Shown: in pieces, positions 47,198 through 57,612 of the stretch
How positions within the stretch are numbered: the first letter of the stretch is position 1
Layout: every line of letters begins with the position of its first letter
Assembly: GCF_007197555.1 (NCBI RefSeq)
Contig: NZ_CP041614.1
Coordinates: forward strand, 2,472,001-2,536,000
Length of the DNA stretch: 64,000 nt
Origin: Shewanella psychropiezotolerans
Lineage (GTDB): Bacteria > Pseudomonadota > Gammaproteobacteria > Enterobacterales > Shewanellaceae
Reading direction: 5' to 3'
Position numbers and translations under genes: made by a program
The notes under the pieces: model-generated
Databases searched by the model: none
Seen by the model: only the letters and a program-made list of their open reading frames with translations
Told to the model about the DNA's origin: nothing

Positions 47198-48598
47198 ATG
47201 TCTATAGGATTATTAAGTGCTGCCTATCTTATTGCAGCAGTCTTGTTTATCTTTAGCCTCGCAGGCTTAAGTAAACAAGAAACCGCACAACGCGGTAACT
47301 TCTTGGGTATGATCGGCATGGCCATCGCCATAGTGGCGACCCTAGCCAGTACTCAAATTGACGGTAATAGCTGGATCATTACCGGCGCCATGGCTATCGG
47401 TGCCGTGATTGGTATCCGTTTAGCGTTAAAAGTCGAGATGACCGAGATGCCAGAACTTGTGGCTATCTTACACAGTTTCGTGGGTCTGGCGGCAGTGTTA
47501 GTGGGTTTCTCGAGCACCATAGATCACGGCGCTTTGATGGATGCTATCACGGGGCAAATTGATCCAGTGGCTAAGATTATCCACGATGTGGAGGTCTTCC
47601 TGGGGATCTTTATCGGTGGTGTCACCTTTACCGGCTCAATCGTCGCCTTTGCCAAACTTCGTGGCTTGGTGAAGAGTACCCCTAAAGCTCTTCCTGGTGC
47701 TCATTGGCTTAACCTTGCCATGTTAGTTGCCTCTGTTGCTCTTGGTATTTATTACATGCAAACCGATGCCATAGCTGCTTTGGTTATCATGACGGCTATC
47801 TCGTTTGTATTTGGTTATAACTTGGTATCGGCCATTGGTGGCGCGGATATGCCAGTGGTTGTCTCCATGCTTAACTCATATTCGGGTTGGGCCGCGGCTT
47901 CAGCTGGTTTCATGTTAGGTAACGATCTCTTGATCATAACCGGTGCCCTAGTGGGTAGTTCGGGCGCCATCCTGTCCTACATCATGTGTAAGGCGATGAA
48001 CCGCTCATTCATCTCGGTGATTTTAGGTGGTTTCGGTGCCGAAGGTGGTACTGTGGTTATTGGCGATGGTGAGCAAGGTGAGCATCGTGAAACTCAGGCT
48101 GAAGATGTGGCTGAGATGCTCAAGAATGCGCGCACAGTCATCATAGCCCCAGGTTATGGCATGGCGGTGGCACAGGCTCAATATCCAGTGGCTGAAATAA
48201 CCAAGAAACTGCGTGATCTAGGTGTGAAAGTTCGTTTTGCCATCCATCCTGTCGCGGGTCGTCTTCCTGGTCACATGAATGTCTTGTTGGCCGAAGCAAA
48301 ACTGCCCTATGACATAGTGATGGAGATGGACGAGATCAATGATGACTTCGCCAATACGGATGTGGTGCTGGTTATTGGTGCTAACGATACTGTAAATCCT
48401 GCCGCGAAAGAACCTGGCAGTCCGATTGCCGGTATGCCAGTACTCGAAGTGTGGAACGCCGATAACGTGGTGGTTTTCAAGCGCTCTATGGCGACCGGCT
48501 ATGCCGGGGTCCAGAACCCGCTATTCTTCAAAGAGAACACTGAGATGCTGTTTGGCGATGCTAAGGATACAGTGTCTAAGATTTTAGCCAGCATCTAA
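47198..48598 (+). CDS. pntB: NAD(P) transhydrogenase subunit beta
   Basis: 466 residues. The N-terminal half has eight or nine membrane helices, with the conserved His in [18 protein letters not shown]. The C-terminal NADP domain contains [35 protein letters not shown] and [14 protein letters not shown]. The partner is PntA directly upstream; a strong terminator follows. Confidence 0.97.
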   Translation: MSIGLLSAAYLIAAVLFIFSLAGLSKQETAQRGNFLGMIGMAIAIVATLASTQIDGNSWIITGAMAIGAVIGIRLALKVEMTEMPELVAILHSFVGLAAVLVGFSSTIDHGALMDAITGQIDPVAKIIHDVEVFLGIFIGGVTFTGSIVAFAKLRGLVKSTPKALPGAHWLNLAMLVASVALGIYYMQTDAIAALVIMTAISFVFGYNLVSAIGGADMPVVVSMLNSYSGWAAASAGFMLGNDLLIITGALVGSSGAILSYIMCKAMNRSFISVILGGFGAEGGTVVIGDGEQGEHRETQAEDVAEMLKNARTVIIAPGYGMAVAQAQYPVAEITKKLRDLGVKVRFAIHPVAGRLPGHMNVLLAEAKLPYDIVMEMDEINDDFANTDVVLVIGANDTVNPAAKEPGSPIAGMPVLEVWNADNVVVFKRSMATGYAGVQNPLFFKENTEMLFGDAKDTVSKILASI

Positions 48599-48637
48599 GA
48601 GCTTCTGCCTAATTGTTAGTCTAAGTGTTAATCGATA

Positions 48638-48668
48638 AATGCCAGTCAGAGATGACTGGCATTTTTTA
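48638..48668 (+). terminator. Terminator after pntAB
   Basis: AATGCCAGTC-AGA-GATGACTGGCATTTTTTA: 8-10 bp stem and T-run. Confidence 0.92.
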
Positions 48669-48714
48669 TTGCAATAAAATTTACAATATCTTTTATTAAC
48701 TGAACCTTAAAAAA

Positions 48715-48728
48715 TTGATTTAAATCAA
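48715..48728. promoter_or_regulatory. FNR/EtrA-type palindrome
   Basis: TTGATTTAAATCAA fits the FNR consensus TTGAT-N4-ATCAA exactly, 285 bases before the molybdo-oxidoreductase start. A second, looser site TGTGATTTATATCAAT is at 48799-48814. It suggests oxygen- or Crp-linked control of the following operon. Confidence 0.55.
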
Positions 48729-49012
48729 TACTCAATAGATATCGCCTATTCTTATTGAGTTAATCACGCCTATTTCATGTCGTGTTTTTACTGGTAAATG
48801 TGATTTATATCAATATACTTACTTGGTATTCGACGTTTTCTAACTTAGATCTCTAACGTTAAGCACGAATATTTACTATGCCAATCCTATAGAAAATTAA
48901 CCGTCAGCTTCATGATGAACTTTTCCGATTAAAGACTTTTTTGAATTTACTACTTACAGTTCATTCGATGGATTAGGCATGCCTGAACAAAATCAATACA
49001 AAAGGAAAGACT

Positions 49013-51853
49013 ATGTCTAGATTCGATCTTTCGCGTCGCTCGTTTATCAAACAATGTGTGGTGGGCGGAGTCGCCGTCTACAGCGCGCCTATGCTGTTTA
49101 ACGCAGGCAAGGCGAACGCGGCAATGATTTCTGATGAGTTGATGGAGCAGTGGAAAGGGACGGGTAAGCCTAAGTTTCGCCTAGATGGTGTCGCCAAAGT
49201 CACCGGGCAGAAGATTTATGGTCGCGATTATCGCGCCATGGACATGGATGGCTGGCCAGATATTCAGCACTATGGCTTTATTTTACGTGCTAATAAAGCG
49301 GATCACCGCTTTGAAGGCATAGATCTTTCCGCTATTCCGGAAAGTGCCAAGCCAAGCCTGATCATTACCTCTGCAACGCTTAAAGATGCGGGCATTAAAT
49401 TGCCGGGCTTTTTCGGCGATAAGATGCTGCTAGCTAAAGGTCAAACGCCTGATTACTTAGGTCACGCCGTTGCCCTGCTGATATTCAATAACTTTGCTTC
49501 TTTTAAAGCCGCTAAGACCAGATTGCAGTTTAGCGATAGCGCCGTTATTTATGGTGAGAAAACGCCATTAACCAGTGAGAGCAAAGATCCCTTAGCCAGT
49601 TGGCGTATCGTTCGCTCTGAAGGGCAAAATGGTGCCAATGGCGTGGATAATTACAGCACCTTGAGTGATGGTCTGTTTTTCCCTAATTATGTCGATCATC
49701 AGGCGGTCTGGCCTACAGATGGTGATAAATCCGGTTCAACGGATCAGCGCGCTATCTATTATGCTAATGCAATGGCGAAACAGATGGACGAAGAAGACTG
49801 GTTTATCTTCGAGCAAGATTATCAGACTCAGTCTATCGAGCCCATGATGATGGAGCCTGAGGCGTTCAATGGCTGGTTCGATCGTGCCAGTGGCACTCTA
49901 CACACAGTGCTCACTATTCAATCTCCCCATGATTTTTATCTGCAAGCCGGTGAGATGATTGAACACAGCCAATATAAAGGTCAGATCACTAAGCTAGTGG
50001 TGCATTCTCCCTTTATTGGCGGCGGCTTCGGTGCAAAAGATCATTCCATATTTCCTTATTATGGCCTGATGGCATCTCTGCTCACTGACAAACCTGTGCA
50101 TATCGCCAACGATAGATTTGAGCAATTCCAATCGGGGCTGAAACGCCATCCGTTTAAGATGCACCATAAGCTGGCCATCGATAAGAAAACCCTTAAATTT
50201 AAGACATTAATCTCGGACATGGTGATTGATGGTGGTGGACGCTTAAACTTTACCGGCTCTGTGACTATGGTGGGTGCCAGTGCACTGCAAGGTGTGTATT
50301 ATCTGCCGCAAAATGACATCACCGCCGTGGCGCATCCATCGCAAAATCCGGACTGTGGTTCGATGCGAGGTTATGGCACCTTACAGTCTATGTCATCTAT
50401 GGAGATGATGGTCAACGAGTCGGCAGAGAAACTCAATGTTGACCCCTTCAAGCTCAGGCTCGCCAATCTCATGCAGCCAGGCTATCGTAACACCCAGGGT
50501 GCTATTCCCAATGGGGCGCTGCGTTATCAGGAGATGTTGGAGCTGGCGCAAAAGCACGATATCTGGGTTAACCGCGAACAGAAAAAACAGCAGTTTGAAG
50601 CGAAAAATCCAGGCAAAAAATACGGTGTAGGCTTTGGCATAGTCACCAAAGATTATGGCACCGGGGCTAATGCACCTTCGACCCAAGTTTCTATCACTAA
50701 AGAAGGCAAGATTATTATCCGTCTCGCTTCGATGGAGATGGGAACCGGCACAGACACCTCCCAAGGCACGCTCGTTCAGCAGTATTTGGGTAATATGGCC
50801 GATGAGGTATTCCTCGGTGAAGTGACGCTTTGGGATGTGATGAAGCTCAAAGAGACCGACTCTCCCTATTTTATCTCGCAAGATAAGCAAGATGAGATGC
50901 AGAAAGATCCTCGCTGGACGCCGTCTATCGCGATGGCCTCTTCGGCGTCTCAATCTTCATATTTTCAGAGTCACACCACAAGTATTGCCGCCAAAATTGT
51001 TTTCGAACAAGGCTTATGGCCCGCGGCAATTGAGATCTGGCGAACCCAATTTTTCAATAATGACCACGCGGCTCCTGACTTTACCGATGTTAACAATGCC
51101 CATTGGGTTGACGGTAAGTTAACGGCGGCAGGTTACCCACCACTGTCTATCGATATTCTTGCTCATAAAGCCCACACCATGGGACTCGTGACCGGGGTGA
51201 TGGTTCACGCATTTAACCGTTGGTCTTGGGCCGAGAGTGAATTTGTCATCGAAGGCAAGAGTAACAAGTTATCCATCGATGCCTTAGCCCTTCAATACGG
51301 CAGTGGTGCCAGTGAAAGTAAGCAAGCCTTGATGGCCAAGAGCGGCTATCACTTACTCGATAGAACCCAAGTGAGCTACCCAGCGACGGCTATGAATCAT
51401 GCCATGGTGACTTACTATGCACCGTGCGCCACCCTATGTGAAATAGCCGTGCAAGAAGGCAGCGGTGAGGTCGAAGTATTGGCCACCCATACTTGGCTGG
51501 AATGTGGTCGGGTAATTGTCGAGAAATTAGTCGAAGGCCAGATAGAAGGCGGCCTGGTGATGGGGCTGGGCCATGTGCTGCATGAGTACCTGCCATTGGG
51601 TGAAGAGGGCGCGGGTAACGGCACCTGGAACCTCAACCGTTATCAGGTTCCGCTGGCTAAGCATGTGGGTGTGTGGAATTTAACCCATACCATATTGCCG
51701 CCGTTGTCGGAGTCAGATCCGACCAAAGGCATGGCGGAAGTGGTGATGATCCCTATCGTTCCGGCCATCGTGGAAGCGGTTTATCAGGCTATAGGGACGC
51801 GTTTCTATCATCTACCTATCAGTAAGAAAGAGATTAAGAAGGCATTATCATGA
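49013..51853 (+). CDS. Xanthine dehydrogenase-family molybdopterin-binding subunit (Tat-exported, IorB/aldehyde oxidoreductase type)
   Basis: 946 residues with a Tat signal (LSRRSFIKQCVVGGVAVYSAP). Two halves of the molybdo-subunit fold follow: GKPKFRLDGVAKVTGQKIYG, the Mo-site loop FIGGGFGAKDHS, CGSMRGYGTLQSMSSMEM, a second glycine region IRLASMEMGTGTDTSQG, and the catalytic Glu loop GMAEVVMIPI. The absence of FAD or Fe-S domains matches two-subunit isoquinoline or aldehyde oxidoreductases. It overlaps the 2Fe-2S gene by four bases (ATGA). The substrate may be an aldehyde or N-heterocycle, and it acts in the periplasm. Confidence 0.9.
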   Translation: MSRFDLSRRSFIKQCVVGGVAVYSAPMLFNAGKANAAMISDELMEQWKGTGKPKFRLDGVAKVTGQKIYGRDYRAMDMDGWPDIQHYGFILRANKADHRFEGIDLSAIPESAKPSLIITSATLKDAGIKLPGFFGDKMLLAKGQTPDYLGHAVALLIFNNFASFKAAKTRLQFSDSAVIYGEKTPLTSESKDPLASWRIVRSEGQNGANGVDNYSTLSDGLFFPNYVDHQAVWPTDGDKSGSTDQRAIYYANAMAKQMDEEDWFIFEQDYQTQSIEPMMMEPEAFNGWFDRASGTLHTVLTIQSPHDFYLQAGEMIEHSQYKGQITKLVVHSPFIGGGFGAKDHSIFPYYGLMASLLTDKPVHIANDRFEQFQSGLKRHPFKMHHKLAIDKKTLKFKTLISDMVIDGGGRLNFTGSVTMVGASALQGVYYLPQNDITAVAHPSQNPDCGSMRGYGTLQSMSSMEMMVNESAEKLNVDPFKLRLANLMQPGYRNTQGAIPNGALRYQEMLELAQKHDIWVNREQKKQQFEAKNPGKKYGVGFGIVTKDYGTGANAPSTQVSITKEGKIIIRLASMEMGTGTDTSQGTLVQQYLGNMADEVFLGEVTLWDVMKLKETDSPYFISQDKQDEMQKDPRWTPSIAMASSASQSSYFQSHTTSIAAKIVFEQGLWPAAIEIWRTQFFNNDHAAPDFTDVNNAHWVDGKLTAAGYPPLSIDILAHKAHTMGLVTGVMVHAFNRWSWAESEFVIEGKSNKLSIDALALQYGSGASESKQALMAKSGYHLLDRTQVSYPATAMNHAMVTYYAPCATLCEIAVQEGSGEVEVLATHTWLECGRVIVEKLVEGQIEGGLVMGLGHVLHEYLPLGEEGAGNGTWNLNRYQVPLAKHVGVWNLTHTILPPLSESDPTKGMAEVVMIPIVPAIVEAVYQAIGTRFYHLPISKKEIKKALS

Positions 51854-52383
51854 GCACTATTGCACTGAGTATTAACAACAAAGCCATAGGTCCAATTGAG
51901 ACCAGTGACGATATCATGATGATTGAATTTCTTCATGAGCATCTGAATATGACAGGGACCAAATTCGGTTGTGGTGTGGGTGTCTGTCATGCCTGTACTG
52001 TGATCGTCGATAACGAAGATGGCTCCAGTGAATCCGTGCGTACCTGTATCAATGGTGTGTCGAGATTTAATGGCAAGAAGATCAGAACTATCGAAGGTCA
52101 CGCCAAGGAGAATGAATTTGGTGAGATCATTAAGCTGTCTCCGGTGCAGGAAACCTTTATCGAGAACTTCTCCTTCCAGTGCGGTTGGTGTACCTCAGGT
52201 TTCGTCAATGAGACGACTGTCTTGGTTGAGCGATTAAAGCTGATGCCAATTCGTGTGAGTGAGATTGAAACCGTAATCGAGAAAGCCTTAGGCGATCACG
52301 TCTGTCGCTGCACTGGGTATGTTAAATACTACAAAGCGGTGAAAGAGTTAATCTTATCGACAGAAGGACTCACACGCTCATGA
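51850..52383 (+). CDS. 2Fe-2S subunit of the molybdo-oxidoreductase
   Basis: 177 residues. A plant-type ferredoxin cluster is bound by C41-x4-C46-x2-C49 (GCGVGVCHACT) and a fourth Cys (VRTCINGV); the second cluster by CGWCTSGF and CRCTGY. It carries no signal of its own, so it should leave the cell with the Tat subunit. Electrons go from Mo through both clusters to the cytochrome encoded next. It overlaps the cytochrome gene by four bases. Confidence 0.93.
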   Translation: MSTIALSINNKAIGPIETSDDIMMIEFLHEHLNMTGTKFGCGVGVCHACTVIVDNEDGSSESVRTCINGVSRFNGKKIRTIEGHAKENEFGEIIKLSPVQETFIENFSFQCGWCTSGFVNETTVLVERLKLMPIRVSEIETVIEKALGDHVCRCTGYVKYYKAVKELILSTEGLTRS

Positions 52384-53612
52384 AGATCAATTTAAATGCA
52401 TTTACATTATCGGCGCTGTTTCTGGCCTTGCCTCTGACAGTCAATGCCGCGCAGGATGAGTTGGTCGAGCAGGGCAAGTATCTTGCGAAACTTGGCGACT
52501 GTACCGCCTGTCATACCATAGATGAGGGCCAGGCCAATGGTGGCGGTCTGCCATTTACGACTCCTTTTGGCATAGTGTATTCCACCAATATCAGCTCAGA
52601 TGAAGAGTTTGGTATAGGCCATTACAGCTTGGAAGATTTTACCGATGCGATGCGGGGCGGTGTAGCACCTAAGGGGAATCTCTATCCTGCCATGCCTTAC
52701 ACTTCTTATCATCTGCTGATGGACCAAGATATCGAGGCCCTGTACCGCTATTTTTTGAGCACTAAGCCGGTGAAACAGAAAAACAGGGACAATGACCTGA
52801 TGTTCCCAACCAATATTCGTTTTGGGCTTAAGGCCTGGAACTTGGTGAATCACGACTCAAAGGTCTTCGAGGCTGATGCTGATAAGAGCGAGAAGTGGAA
52901 TCGAGGCAGCTACATCGTCAATGGCCTAGGCCATTGCGGTGAGTGTCATACTCCAAGAGATGTCATGTTTGCTATGGATCAGTCCAGGCATTTTGAAGGT
53001 GAGCTTATTGGTGGCGCTGAAGCGTCCGACATTACCCCGAAAGAGTTAAACCGTCAGGGTTGGACTAAGCAAGACCTTGACGATGTGCTACGTAAAGGTT
53101 ACTCGAGAAAAGGCACTGTGTTTGCCGGCATGTATCCCGTTGTCTTCCACAGTTTTAGTCACCTAACCGAGGATGATATGTCGGCTGTGACCAGTTACTT
53201 ATTGGATAATGACGCTGAAGTCACGGCTAAGAGTGATACCTTCAATGGCCACGATAAATCAGATCCAGGATATAAGCTTTACAGTGGGTATTGCGCCGGT
53301 TGTCATGGCATCAATGGTGAAGGAAAGCCCAATGTGAGCCCTGCATTGATTGCTAATGCCACCATAGACAAGGTGGTGCCAATCAATACCCTGTCTGTGA
53401 TGCTCAATGGCGTAGAGGAGCAGAGATACAGTCATACTCATGGTTTTTATGCCATGCCGTCTTATCGTGACACATTGAATGTGAAGCAGTTAACCGAGCT
53501 GACTAACTACATTCGTAAGGTATGGACGAAGCAGTCATCGGATTTAACTGAGTCTCAGGTCCAGGGCTGGGTGGATAAGATAGAGGACAGCATTGCCGAT
53601 GCAGCTCACTGA
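52380..53612 (+). CDS. Triheme cytochrome c electron acceptor subunit
   Basis: 410 residues with a Sec signal (ALFLALPLTVNAAQ) and three haem sites: CTACH at 41-45, CGECH in the second domain and CAGCH in the third. The three-domain layout is that of cytochrome subunits of membrane alcohol and aldehyde dehydrogenases. It probably passes electrons from the Fe-S subunit to quinone or a terminal oxidase. No C-terminal anchor is visible. Overlaps the XdhC gene. Confidence 0.92.
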   Translation: MKINLNAFTLSALFLALPLTVNAAQDELVEQGKYLAKLGDCTACHTIDEGQANGGGLPFTTPFGIVYSTNISSDEEFGIGHYSLEDFTDAMRGGVAPKGNLYPAMPYTSYHLLMDQDIEALYRYFLSTKPVKQKNRDNDLMFPTNIRFGLKAWNLVNHDSKVFEADADKSEKWNRGSYIVNGLGHCGECHTPRDVMFAMDQSRHFEGELIGGAEASDITPKELNRQGWTKQDLDDVLRKGYSRKGTVFAGMYPVVFHSFSHLTEDDMSAVTSYLLDNDAEVTAKSDTFNGHDKSDPGYKLYSGYCAGCHGINGEGKPNVSPALIANATIDKVVPINTLSVMLNGVEEQRYSHTHGFYAMPSYRDTLNVKQLTELTNYIRKVWTKQSSDLTESQVQGWVDKIEDSIADAAH

Positions 53613-54585
53613 TATCTCGGTATTAGAGACCGTATCTGATTGGCTTATTGATCACCGTCAGGTATGGCTCTGCACAGTTGTGAGTACCTATGGGTCTGCA
53701 CCAAGACCCATAGGGTCCTTGTTTGCGACCGACGGTCAGTCTCGCGCGGGCTCTATCTCTGGGGGATGTCTCGAAGAGGCATTCCTTAAGATGATTAATC
53801 AAGGTGAGTTTACCGGACCTGCCTGCTTATTTGACTATGGCAAACACCATAACGAAGAGGGCAGTGTATTCGAGCTTCCTTGCGGTGGCACTATCCGTCT
53901 GCTCATAGAGAAGCTGACGCCGAGCCCAGATTCGATCAATCAGCTGTCGGTTTGGCTTAAGGCCGAGCAATCGTGTCTGAGCTATTGTCGCCGGGTTAAC
54001 CTGGAGTCAGGTTTGAGCCAAATTGAAGCAGAAGGTCAATGTTCAAACCAAGCCGTGTCAGTGGAAGATAAATCAGTATCATTGCATTACGCTCAAGCCT
54101 GGAATGTCTTGTTGTTGGGGATAAGCCTGGTGAGTCAGCATCTGGCTCAACTGGCACGCCTTGCTGGTTACACGGTCAAGATATGTGATATTCGCAAAGA
54201 TCTTGCCGGTGATTGGCAATATGCTTCAGTTAATGGTGGGGTGGATGTGAGCTGGCAATCACCTGATCAATTTGTCGAGCAAAATGTTAACTCCTGCTCT
54301 GTGGTTCTTGCTTTAGCACATGACCCTAGGGTGGATGATTTAGGCTTGATGGCGGCGCTGGAGTCTGATGCATTCTATATCGGTGCCATGGGCTCCAAAC
54401 GCACCACGGCGACGCGAATAGAACGCTTAAAGCGTATCGGTGAATACAGCGAGCAGGATATCTCACGCTTGCATGCGCCCATAGGCTTGGACATAGGCAG
54501 TAAAACGCCTGTGGAGATTGCAATTTCTATCATGGCCGAGGTGATAGCTAAACGTAATGGTATTAAGTTAGCTAAGGTTAGTTAA
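53599..54585 (+). CDS. XdhC/CoxI-family molybdenum cofactor maturation factor
   Basis: 328 residues from ATG 53599 (TTG 53593 is less likely). The N-terminal XdhC/CoxI domain has GSAPRPIGSLFATDG and SGGCLEEAF; the C-terminal Rossmann-like domain has ALAHDPRVDDLGL and YIGAMGSKRTTATR and ends GLDIGSKTPVEIAISIMAEV. It likely inserts or sulfurates the molybdenum cofactor of the enzyme encoded upstream. It overlaps the cytochrome gene by 14 bases, so the four genes form one operon. Confidence 0.9.
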   Translation: MQLTDISVLETVSDWLIDHRQVWLCTVVSTYGSAPRPIGSLFATDGQSRAGSISGGCLEEAFLKMINQGEFTGPACLFDYGKHHNEEGSVFELPCGGTIRLLIEKLTPSPDSINQLSVWLKAEQSCLSYCRRVNLESGLSQIEAEGQCSNQAVSVEDKSVSLHYAQAWNVLLLGISLVSQHLAQLARLAGYTVKICDIRKDLAGDWQYASVNGGVDVSWQSPDQFVEQNVNSCSVVLALAHDPRVDDLGLMAALESDAFYIGAMGSKRTTATRIERLKRIGEYSEQDISRLHAPIGLDIGSKTPVEIAISIMAEVIAKRNGIKLAKVS

Positions 54586-54661
54586 GGTTAGCTAAAGCCG
54601 ATATTGGTTTTACCTGTCTCTATCTTGTAGCAAAGCGGCTAATAATATTTAGTTGAATGTA

Positions 54662-54690
54662 ATGTCGACCCACAAGGTCGGCATTTTTTG
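54662..54690 (+). terminator. Terminator after the xdhC-like gene
   Basis: ATGTCGACC-CACAA-GGTCGGCATTTTTTG: 9-bp stem with one mismatch-type pair and a T-run, 77 bases after the stop. Confidence 0.85.
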
Positions 54691-54859
54691 TCTACAGCCT
54701 AAGCGCTCTGCAAGCTGAATTCATATTATTAAGCTCACTAAGAGAGCGCATACTTATTTTTACGTCATAAATCTGTTTTCTTTCCGTCATGTTAGTGTCA
54801 TCTATCCTCATTAGAGTTCAGCTCAGAATATGTCAGCAATTAGTCGTACTGAGGATATT

Positions 54860-56890
54860 ATGAGTAAAGCAACCCACGATGGAAATGTGTATAACAAAAG
54901 CAATAATGAAGCCTTTTCTGAGGTCTTAGATAAGCACATCTCAAGAAGAAGCATGCTAAAAACCGGTTTAGGCGCAGCGGGTTTTTCACTCTTTAGTGGA
55001 ATAGGCCTCACGGGCTGTTTTAGCAGCAGTGATACTAAGCCTGATCCAATACCAGAACTTAAATTAGGCTTCGACTCCATCGCAGGTGCCAAGAAAGACA
55101 GTGTCATGATTGCGAATGGATACTCGGCTCAGGTACTGGCCCCTTGGGGGACACCGCTCAACGATATGGCTCAGGAGTGGCAGAGTGATGGCAGTAATAC
55201 TGCATTAGATCAAGCTAACTCGGTCGGTCAGAATCATGATGGCATGTACTTTTACCCGCTAAATGAATCGTCTACAGATGGTTTGTTGTGTATTAATCAC
55301 GAGTATATTCAGCAAGCTGCACTGCACCCGAATGGAGCGAGTGTCGATCCTACCTCAGGTCTAAGAAATAGCGTCGAAGAGATCAGAAAAGAGATCAATG
55401 CCCACGGGATAAGTGTTGTTCGCGTTCAGCTTATTGATGGCAGTTGGCAAGTCATTAAAAACGATGAGCACAACCGCCGATTTACTGCAGCATCAGAAAT
55501 GATGATTGCAGGACCTTTATCTGGACACGCTGAACTCGTTACACCTTTCTCTCCAACGGGCGAGCGCACCCGAGGCACATCTAATAATTGTGGCAATGGT
55601 TTCACTCCTTGGGGCACTTACCTGACCTGTGAAGAAAATTGGCCTGGTTATTTCGTCAACAAGGGTGAGTTAACTGAGCAACAACAAAGAATTGGCATTT
55701 CAACCAGTGGTGGTCGTTATGGCTGGGAAGATCTTGCCGGAGATGAAAGTGAGCAAGAAAGTGAGTTTGCCCGCTTCAATATTACGCCAATAGGGAATAA
55801 CTCGCGGGAAGATTATCGAAATGAAGCCAATGGTTACGGCTTTATCGTCGAGATAGACCCTCACGATCCTCAGTCTGTCGCCGTTAAGCGTACCGCACTG
55901 GGACGTTTTCGCCATGAAGGCTGTGCTTATGGCAAGGTGGAAGAGGGCAAGCCAATTGCTTTTTACTCGGGGCATGATGCTCGCTTCGAGTATATCTACA
56001 AATTTGTCTCGGAAGCCTTGTGGGATCCTGCCGATGCAGATCGCAGCGATAGATTAACTGTCGGTGCTAAGTACATGGATAAAGGCACCCTGTATGTGGC
56101 GCGCTTCAGTGAAGATGGTGTAGGCCATTGGCTGGCGCTAACCTTAGAGGGTGAAACTAAAACTGGCGGTACTCTGGGTGATCATTTCGGCTCTCTGGCT
56201 GAGATTATTCTCAATACGGCTGGTGCGGCAGACTTAGTTGGTGCAACTCCTATGGATCGTCCCGAGTGGACAACCGTAGACCCAATCAGCGGCACCGTCT
56301 ATCTGACTCTGACAAATAATACCAAGCGTGATGAAGTGAATGTGGCCAACCCTAGGGTGGATAACAAGTTCGGTCATATCATTCGCTGGAACGATAGCCA
56401 AGATAGTAATGAGTTTAGCTGGGATATATTTGTATTCGGCGCACCCTCAGATGGTGCGGATGATATCAATCTATCTGGTCTGACAGAGTCTAATGAATTT
56501 GCCTGTCCCGACGGCTTGGCATTCGATGCTCGGGGCATTCTTTGGGTACAAACCGATAATAGCGGGGCGATGGAAGTTAAAGACAAGACTAACGATCAGA
56601 TGCTGGCGGTTATTCCGACTAATCTGGTCGATGCCAGTGGCGAAGCCGATATAATCCATACTGATAATCAAAACGAATTGCGACGTTTCTTCGTCGGGCC
56701 AAATGGCTGTGAGATCACGGGTCTCACTTTCACACCAGATCAGAAGAACTGCTTCTTGAATGTTCAGCATCCTGGAAACTGGCCTTATAGTATGGATGCC
56801 ACTGCTGAGACCCCTGAGGGGCTGCTTGTTAGGCCTCGTTCTGCCACTGTGATCATACGCAAAAATGATGGCGGTGAGATTGGTGTTTAA
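54860..56890 (+). CDS. phoX: PhoX-family alkaline phosphatase (DUF839, Tat-exported)
   Basis: 676 residues from ATG 54860, chosen over ATG 54830 because GAGG lies five bases before it. A Tat signal (ISRRSMLKTGLGAAGFSLFS) leads to a lipobox-like GCF. The beta-propeller of PhoX follows: LCINHEYIQQ, RTRGTSNNCGNGFTPWGTYL, TCEENWPGYF and FRHEGCAYG, RPEWTTVDPISGTVYLTLT and PDGLAFDARGILWVQTD. PhoX proteins are periplasmic, use calcium and iron, and act on phosphate monoesters. A second phosphatase in this window (37175) suggests attention to phosphate scavenging. Confidence 0.9.
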   Translation: MSKATHDGNVYNKSNNEAFSEVLDKHISRRSMLKTGLGAAGFSLFSGIGLTGCFSSSDTKPDPIPELKLGFDSIAGAKKDSVMIANGYSAQVLAPWGTPLNDMAQEWQSDGSNTALDQANSVGQNHDGMYFYPLNESSTDGLLCINHEYIQQAALHPNGASVDPTSGLRNSVEEIRKEINAHGISVVRVQLIDGSWQVIKNDEHNRRFTAASEMMIAGPLSGHAELVTPFSPTGERTRGTSNNCGNGFTPWGTYLTCEENWPGYFVNKGELTEQQQRIGISTSGGRYGWEDLAGDESEQESEFARFNITPIGNNSREDYRNEANGYGFIVEIDPHDPQSVAVKRTALGRFRHEGCAYGKVEEGKPIAFYSGHDARFEYIYKFVSEALWDPADADRSDRLTVGAKYMDKGTLYVARFSEDGVGHWLALTLEGETKTGGTLGDHFGSLAEIILNTAGAADLVGATPMDRPEWTTVDPISGTVYLTLTNNTKRDEVNVANPRVDNKFGHIIRWNDSQDSNEFSWDIFVFGAPSDGADDINLSGLTESNEFACPDGLAFDARGILWVQTDNSGAMEVKDKTNDQMLAVIPTNLVDASGEADIIHTDNQNELRRFFVGPNGCEITGLTFTPDQKNCFLNVQHPGNWPYSMDATAETPEGLLVRPRSATVIIRKNDGGEIGV

Positions 56891-57298
56891 TACATTAGTG
56901 TAACCGTTAATAGTAAAAAGCTAATGGTGCTGGTAACTAGCCACTGCCATTAGCGATTCTCCTTCCTGCTCATTCATATCTGCCTATGCTTATTCTCTCT
57001 AGACCCTAGAGGGTCACTCGATCACCTTCCCCATTACAGACTACTTAAAATAGACTGTTGAATATTTTATACTATGATGTATTGTTGATTAGACACTCGT
57101 TGTGACTAACACTTAAGTTTTATTGTCTTCAAACTCAAGTTTTAATGTTAGATATTTAACAACAGATGAATTTACTGTCTAATTATTTTATCAGTTGGAA
57201 TTATTTAGTACCTAATATCTATTGGTATAAGAGCGAACGCTAAATCTTCCTCAAGCTGACTTCGTGGGAAAAATATATAGGTATATAAAGGATGTATT
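56891..57298. other. Intergenic region before a small peptide gene
   Basis: About 400 AT-rich bases without ORFs. An ACCCTAGAGGGTC palindrome is at about 57002-57015. The promoter of the following small gene should lie here. Confidence 0.45.
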
Positions 57299-57478
57299 AT
57301 GAATAATTCAAAAAAAATAATCTTAAAGAACGATCAAAATAATCACCTGAATGACCAGATAGAAGGCTTTGGAGAGTTTTCAGTGATGAGTGCCAGTAAG
57401 AAAGAATATCAAGCTTATAATATCGAGGCTAACATGAGCGACGATGTGACCTGGAACTATGTGCGCGGCTATAACTAG
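57299..57478 (+). CDS. 59-residue small protein of unknown family
   Basis: ATG 57299 is preceded by aaaggatgtatt, a good ribosome site. The frame has a basic start (MNNSKKIILKN), an Asn/Asp-rich segment, GFGEFSVMSASKKEYQ and an aromatic end (DDVTWNYVRGYN). No signal peptide or membrane segment. The charged leader and aromatic tail are reminiscent of a peptide precursor, but no modifying enzyme is adjacent. Not recognised. Confidence 0.5.
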   Translation: MNNSKKIILKNDQNNHLNDQIEGFGEFSVMSASKKEYQAYNIEANMSDDVTWNYVRGYN

Positions 57479-57612
57479 GCTTCATTTCACTAGGCATTAG
57501 ATTCGGGAGCTAGGAAACTAGGAGCTAGATGTCGGTTGATCCCCTTCTAGCACCATCTGACCTCTAGGGATGGAGGAAATGTCTATAGCTGTAGGGAACC
57601 GCTGAGACCATG

